This document shows positions 5,493-7,883 of a stretch of DNA of 7,883 nt, piece after piece (within the stretch, counting starts at the first letter, position 1; every line of letters begins with the position of its first letter). The notes under the pieces were generated by a model. It ran no database searches. It was not told where the DNA came from and saw only the letters and a program-made list of their open reading frames with translations. The translations under genes were made by a program, and so were the position numbers. The stretch spans positions 1 to 7,883 of the forward strand of contig CAKTXH010000103.1 in the NCBI GenBank assembly GCA_934630975.1. The letters run 5' to 3'. Source of the stretch: an uncultured Clostridia bacterium. GTDB lineage: Bacteria; Bacillota; Clostridia; Christensenellales; Aristaeellaceae.

Positions 5493-7259
5493 ATGAGCAA
5501 GGTAATCGGCATTGATTTGGGCACGACGAACAGCTGCGTGGCGGTGCTGGAGGGCGGCGAGCCGGTGGTCATCCCCAATTCCGAAGGCGGGCGCACCACG
5601 CCCTCCGTCGTCAGCTTTACGCAGGCGGGGGAGCGCGTGGTCGGCGAGGCAGCCAAGCGCCAGCAGGCGGTCAACGCGGCGCGCACGGTGCTTTCCATCA
5701 AGCGGGAAATGGGCACGGATTACCGCGTGAAGATCGACGGAAAAGCCTATACGCCGCAGGAGATTTCCGCGATGATTCTGCAAAAGCTGCGCCGCGACGC
5801 GGAAGCGTTCCTCGGCGAGCCGGTCAGTCAGGCGGTCATCACCGTTCCGGCGTATTTCACGGACAGCCAGCGTCAGGCCACGCGCGACGCGGGGCGTATC
5901 GCGGGGCTGGATGTGCTGCGCATCATCAACGAGCCGACGGCGGCGGCGTTCGCTTACGGCCTCGACCACGGGCAGGCGCAGAAGATTCTGGTCTACGACC
6001 TCGGCGGCGGCACGTTTGACGTTTCGCTTATCGAGATTGGCGACGGCGTGATCGAAGTGCTGGCGACCAGCGGCGACAACCACCTCGGCGGCGACGACTT
6101 TGACGAGCGGCTGGCGGATTATCTGGCCGACGAATTCAAACGCACGGAAAAGATCGACCTGCGGCGCGACAAGGCGGCGATGCTGCGTGTGCGCGAGGCG
6201 GCGGAAAAGGCTAAGCGCGAACTGAGCGGGCAGATGAGCACACAGGTCACGCTGCCGTTTTTGACGCAGGACGCAAACGGCCCGCACCACCTCGACGTGA
6301 CCGTCACCCGCGCGCAGTTCGAGGGCATGACGCGCGATCTGGTGGAACGCACCTGCGGCCCGGTCAGCCAGGTGATGACGGATGCGGCGCTGAGCATGAG
6401 CGACCTCGGGCAGGTGCTGCTCGTCGGCGGCAGCACGCGCATGCCCGCCGTGCAGGAGATGGTCAAAAAGCTTACGGGCAAAGCCCCGGCGCGCAACGTC
6501 AACCCGGATGAATGTGTCGCGATGGGCGCGGCCTTGCAGGGCGGCAAGCTGGCCGCGGGCAACGGCATGGTGGTTTCCTCCGCGGCGCAGAACGTGATTT
6601 TGATGGACGTTGCGCCGCTGTCGCTCTCCATCGAGACGGTCGGCGGCGTCGCGACCAAGATCATCGACCGCAACACGACCATCCCGACCCGCCACAGCCA
6701 GATTTTCACCACCGCCGCGCCGTTCCAGACCGCCGTGGATATCAAGGTCTTGCAGGGCGAGCGATATTACGCCAAGGATAACAAGCTGCTGGGCAACTTC
6801 CGGCTCAAGGGCATCCGTCGGGCGATGGCGGGCGTGCCGCAGATCGAGGTGACGTTCGCCATCGACGCGAACGGCATTGTGACCGTCTCCGCGAAGGATT
6901 TGGGTACGGGCAACCAACAGGAGATCACCATTTCTTCCACGACCAACATGAGCGAGGAGGAAATCCGCCGCGCGATGGAGGACGCGCGCCGCTATGAGGC
7001 GGAAGATAAGGCGCGCAAGGAGGCTTCCGGCATCCGCAACGAGGCTGAAAAGCTGATTTACGAAACCGAACAGGCGCTTGGCAGGGATAAGAAAATCAGC
7101 CATGAGGATAAAAAGAAGGTCAAGGAGGATATCTCCACCCTGCGCAAGGCCGTGAACAAGACCAAGCCGGAGAGCATCACGACCGAGCAGGCCGCAGAAA
7201 TCGCCCGGCTGGCCGAAACGCTTAAAGAGAGCGCGAAGAAGATTCAGCCGGAAGGGTAA
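5493..7259 (+). CDS. dnaK: Molecular chaperone DnaK (Hsp70), stand-alone copy
   Basis: This is a 588-aa ATP-driven chaperone. The nucleotide-binding domain (1-365) has GIDLGTTNS (6-14), VPAYFTDSQRQAT (118-130), INEPTAAAFAYG (145-156), DLGGGTFDVS (169-178) and VGGSTRMP (311-318). It lacks the insertion found near residue 80 in proteobacterial DnaK, so it is the Gram-positive type. The linker is VILMDVAPLS (368-377), a variant of VLLLDVTPLS. The substrate-binding beta domain covers about 378-485 and the helical lid about 486-583. The protein ends at KKIQPEG without the usual Gly-rich or acidic tail. The family PPAPRG segment reads RRAMAG here (442-447). The ATG at 5493 has GGAGG at 8-nt spacing; an in-frame ATG at 5442 has no such site. 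No grpE, dnaJ or hrcA is adjacent, so it may be a second paralogue. Confidence 0.95.
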   Translation: MSKVIGIDLGTTNSCVAVLEGGEPVVIPNSEGGRTTPSVVSFTQAGERVVGEAAKRQQAVNAARTVLSIKREMGTDYRVKIDGKAYTPQEISAMILQKLRRDAEAFLGEPVSQAVITVPAYFTDSQRQATRDAGRIAGLDVLRIINEPTAAAFAYGLDHGQAQKILVYDLGGGTFDVSLIEIGDGVIEVLATSGDNHLGGDDFDERLADYLADEFKRTEKIDLRRDKAAMLRVREAAEKAKRELSGQMSTQVTLPFLTQDANGPHHLDVTVTRAQFEGMTRDLVERTCGPVSQVMTDAALSMSDLGQVLLVGGSTRMPAVQEMVKKLTGKAPARNVNPDECVAMGAALQGGKLAAGNGMVVSSAAQNVILMDVAPLSLSIETVGGVATKIIDRNTTIPTRHSQIFTTAAPFQTAVDIKVLQGERYYAKDNKLLGNFRLKGIRRAMAGVPQIEVTFAIDANGIVTVSAKDLGTGNQQEITISSTTNMSEEEIRRAMEDARRYEAEDKARKEASGIRNEAEKLIYETEQALGRDKKISHEDKKKVKEDISTLRKAVNKTKPESITTEQAAEIARLAETLKESAKKIQPEG

Positions 7260-7288
7260 AGACATAGAAAAAATCGACAATTTGTCGA

Positions 7289-7340
7289 AAAACAGCACCT
7301 CATTCATTCCCGGCTGAACGGGAAAATGAGGTGCTGTTTT
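7289..7340 (+). terminator. Rho-independent terminator of dnaK
   Basis: A 16-bp perfect stem pairs AAAACAGCACCTCATT (7289-7304) with AATGAGGTGCTGTTTT (7325-7340). It is capped, after a 2-nt bulge, by a second 6-bp stem TTCCCG/CGGGAA (7307-7324). The 3' arm ends in TTTT. A separate small palindrome, TCGACAA-T-TTGTCGA, lies at 7274-7288. Confidence 0.9.
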
Positions 7341-7371
7341 CGCATCGGAAACGATTTCTTTCTGAATGACC

Positions 7372-7400
7372 TTGAAACGAATCCGCATGCATGTTATACT
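7372..7400 (+). promoter_or_regulatory. Sigma-A promoter of the small hydrophobic peptide gene
   Basis: TTGAAA (7372-7377), 17-bp spacer, TATACT (7395-7400). The predicted RNA start is near 7407 and gives a leader of about 60 nt. The leader holds an AGGAGG at 7413-7418 and the hairpin that covers the real ribosome-binding site. Confidence 0.85.
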
Positions 7401-7436
7401 TTTCGTGTAGTCAGGAGGTCTTGCGAGGGTGAATTG

Positions 7437-7459
7437 CCTTTTTCGTGATACGAAAGAGG
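7437..7459 (+). promoter_or_regulatory. Leader hairpin sequestering the ribosome-binding site
   Basis: CCTTTTTCGT (7437-7446) pairs over 10 bp, with one G-U pair, to ACGAAAGAGG (7450-7459), closed by a GAT triloop. The Shine-Dalgarno GAGG of the peptide gene (7456-7459) is fully inside the stem. Built-in translational blocking of this kind is common in type I toxin mRNAs. Confidence 0.7.
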
Positions 7460-7467
7460 TGATGCGC

Positions 7468-7554
7468 ATGAAAAACGTGGAACTGCTCAGTATTCTGCTT
7501 TCCATTTTTTCGCTCGTGCTCGCGGCTTTCAGCCTCGGCATGATGATGAGATAA
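7468..7554 (+). CDS. Small hydrophobic peptide, candidate type I (holin-like/TxpA-like) toxin
   Basis: The 28-aa peptide starts MKNVELLSILLSIF and ends in GMMMR. It has a polar, acidic N-terminus, one membrane helix over about residues 6-23, and a basic last residue. Its size, ELLS opening, strong own promoter and occluded ribosome-binding site resemble the 'putative holin-like toxin' peptides and the TxpA/BsrG-type toxins of Firmicutes. In those systems an antisense RNA keeps the toxin off, and such an RNA gene is visible on the opposite strand at 7550-7653. The start at 7468 has GAGG at 8-nt spacing. The in-frame ATG at 7462 is only 2 nt from it. An in-frame GTG at 7429 with AGGAGG 10 nt upstream would give a 41-aa form. 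Toxicity is inferred, not shown. Confidence 0.72.
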   Translation: MKNVELLSILLSIFSLVLAAFSLGMMMR

Positions 7555-7653
7555 AGAAAGCGCCGCCAAGCAGGTAGGATCTGCAAGGCGGCAGACTTTC
7601 TAAAAACTTGATCCGCGAAAGAGGCTTTTCACGGAACGAGGAAGCATCCTCTT
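7550..7653 (-). ncRNA. Candidate antisense antitoxin RNA (RatA-like), about 100 nt
   Basis: The predicted RNA starts near 7653 from the promoter at 7688-7660 and runs toward the toxin gene. It carries three hairpins: GAGGA/TCCTC (7651-7638), an 8-bp stem CCGTGAAA/TTTCGCGG (7634-7613), and a large terminator hairpin (7601-7555) followed by the T-rich tail TTTATC. The middle stem has a G-U pair on this strand but a C/A mismatch on the other, which favours minus-strand RNA. The RNA overlaps the last codon and 3' end of the toxin transcript, as in TxpA/RatA and Fst-type modules. No open reading frame is evident in it. Ends are predictions. Confidence 0.65.
7555..7601. terminator. Shared terminator hairpin of the convergent toxin and antisense RNAs
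   Basis: Three stacked stems are separated by small internal loops: AGAAAG/CTTTCT (7555-7560 with 7596-7601), GCCGCC/GGCGGC (7562-7567 with 7587-7592) and GCAG/CTGC (7570-7573 with 7581-7584), with a 7-nt loop. The T-rich tail is better on the minus strand, so it probably ends the antisense RNA efficiently and the toxin mRNA less so. Confidence 0.75.
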
Positions 7654-7659
7654 GACTAC

Positions 7660-7688
7660 ATTTTATAACGTTTGCATGCGAATGTCAA
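7660..7688 (-). promoter_or_regulatory. Promoter of the antisense RNA
   Basis: Minus strand: consensus TTGACA (7688-7683), 17-bp spacer, TAAAAT (7665-7660). It is the best-matching -35 in the window and no coding gene lies downstream of it on this strand before the toxin, so it most likely serves an RNA. Confidence 0.85.
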
Positions 7689-7698
7689 GCATGTTTGG

Positions 7699-7734
7699 AA
7701 AAAAATCGCCGCTTCCGAACAAACGGAAGCGGCG
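7699..7734 (-). terminator. Rho-independent terminator of the 42-aa membrane protein gene
   Basis: Minus strand: an 11-bp perfect stem CGCCGCTTCCG/CGGAAGCGGCG (7734-7707) with a 6-nt loop, followed by a run of seven T (7705-7699). It also separates that gene from the antisense promoter just beyond it. Confidence 0.93.
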
Positions 7735-7748
7735 TATTTCGTCCTTGC

Positions 7749-7877
7749 TCAGCGCAGGAGGCTGGAAGCGACATAGGGCAGGATGGCCGTCAGCAGCAGC
7801 GCGCAGCAGGCGACAATCGCCACGACGCGCACCATCTTCTGCTTCTGCTCGGCCTTCTTGTTGGTCTTAGAAGCCAT
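7749..7877 (-). CDS. Small single-TM protein, 42 aa, unknown function
   Basis: The peptide begins MASKTNKKAEQKQKMVR, a strongly basic cytosolic head of about 17 residues. One membrane helix follows (about 18-38, VVAIVACCALLLTAILPYVAS, with a CC pair) and the end is SLLR. The order basic head then helix predicts N-in orientation. Small proteins with a Lys-rich head and one helix are common in Clostridia, but I cannot assign a role. Only 6 nt before the ATG are in the window, so the ribosome-binding site and any upstream operon partner are not visible. The strong terminator 15 nt downstream and clean reading frame support a real gene. Confidence 0.72.
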   Translation of the reverse strand: MASKTNKKAEQKQKMVRVVAIVACCALLLTAILPYVASSLLR

Positions 7878-7883
7878 TGGAAT

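Noticed and set aside
7274..7288. Palindrome TCGACAA-T-TTGTCGA after dnaK
   Set aside because: It is short and directly before the terminator. It could be a protein site, but nothing links it to a promoter.
5430..7586. 718-aa open frame on the minus strand opposite dnaK
   Set aside because: It lies entirely antisense to a well-supported dnaK and is rich in Arg/His/Ala as expected of a GC-rich shadow. Antisense dnaK frames are a known source of false annotations (the so-called NAD-specific glutamate dehydrogenase family).

Overview
The window looks like chromosomal DNA of a GC-rich member of the Clostridia (Bacillota), most likely a gut species. The evidence is the Gram-positive type of DnaK, which lacks the nucleotide-binding-domain insertion of proteobacterial DnaK. 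Strong Shine-Dalgarno sites, well-spaced TTGxxx-N17-TAxxxT promoters, a clostridial radical SAM/TetR pair, and a short hairpin-rich inverted-repeat element of a kind I remember from gut Firmicutes point the same way. No phage, IS transposase, CRISPR array, rRNA or tRNA was seen.

Left part (1-2432). A radical SAM/SPASM-like enzyme (minus strand, 3' end outside the window) lies downstream of a TetR-family regulator on the same strand. The regulator has a near-perfect promoter, which also shows that its ATG start is at 1930. A divergent gene at 2097-2432 encodes an unrecognised 111-aa protein with a degenerate JAMM-like segment.

Middle (2433-5278). A 141-bp inverted-repeat element fills the gap before a membrane protein of the CmpB 'putative ABC transporter permease' family. 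The element lies between that gene's promoter and its ATG and supplies its Shine-Dalgarno sequence. A 16-bp-stem hairpin separates this gene from a convergent pair: an ECF sigma factor and its one-TM anti-sigma-like partner with a PepSY-like exterior. The sigma gene has a promoter of the ECF type TGAAAT-N16-CGTC, which suggests autoregulation.

Right part (5279-7883). Divergent from the sigma gene is a solo dnaK with no grpE, dnaJ, hrcA or CIRCE nearby. It has its own sigma-A promoter flanked by two related inverted repeats, lacks the usual disordered C-terminal tail, and ends at a strong terminator.

Next comes the most interesting locus, a probable type I toxin-antitoxin module. A 28-aa hydrophobic peptide has its ribosome-binding site inside a 10-bp hairpin. 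A convergent antisense RNA gene of about 100 nt has a TTGACA-N17-TAAAAT promoter, three hairpins and a terminator shared with the toxin's 3' end. A 42-aa single-TM protein with a textbook terminator closes the window on the minus strand.
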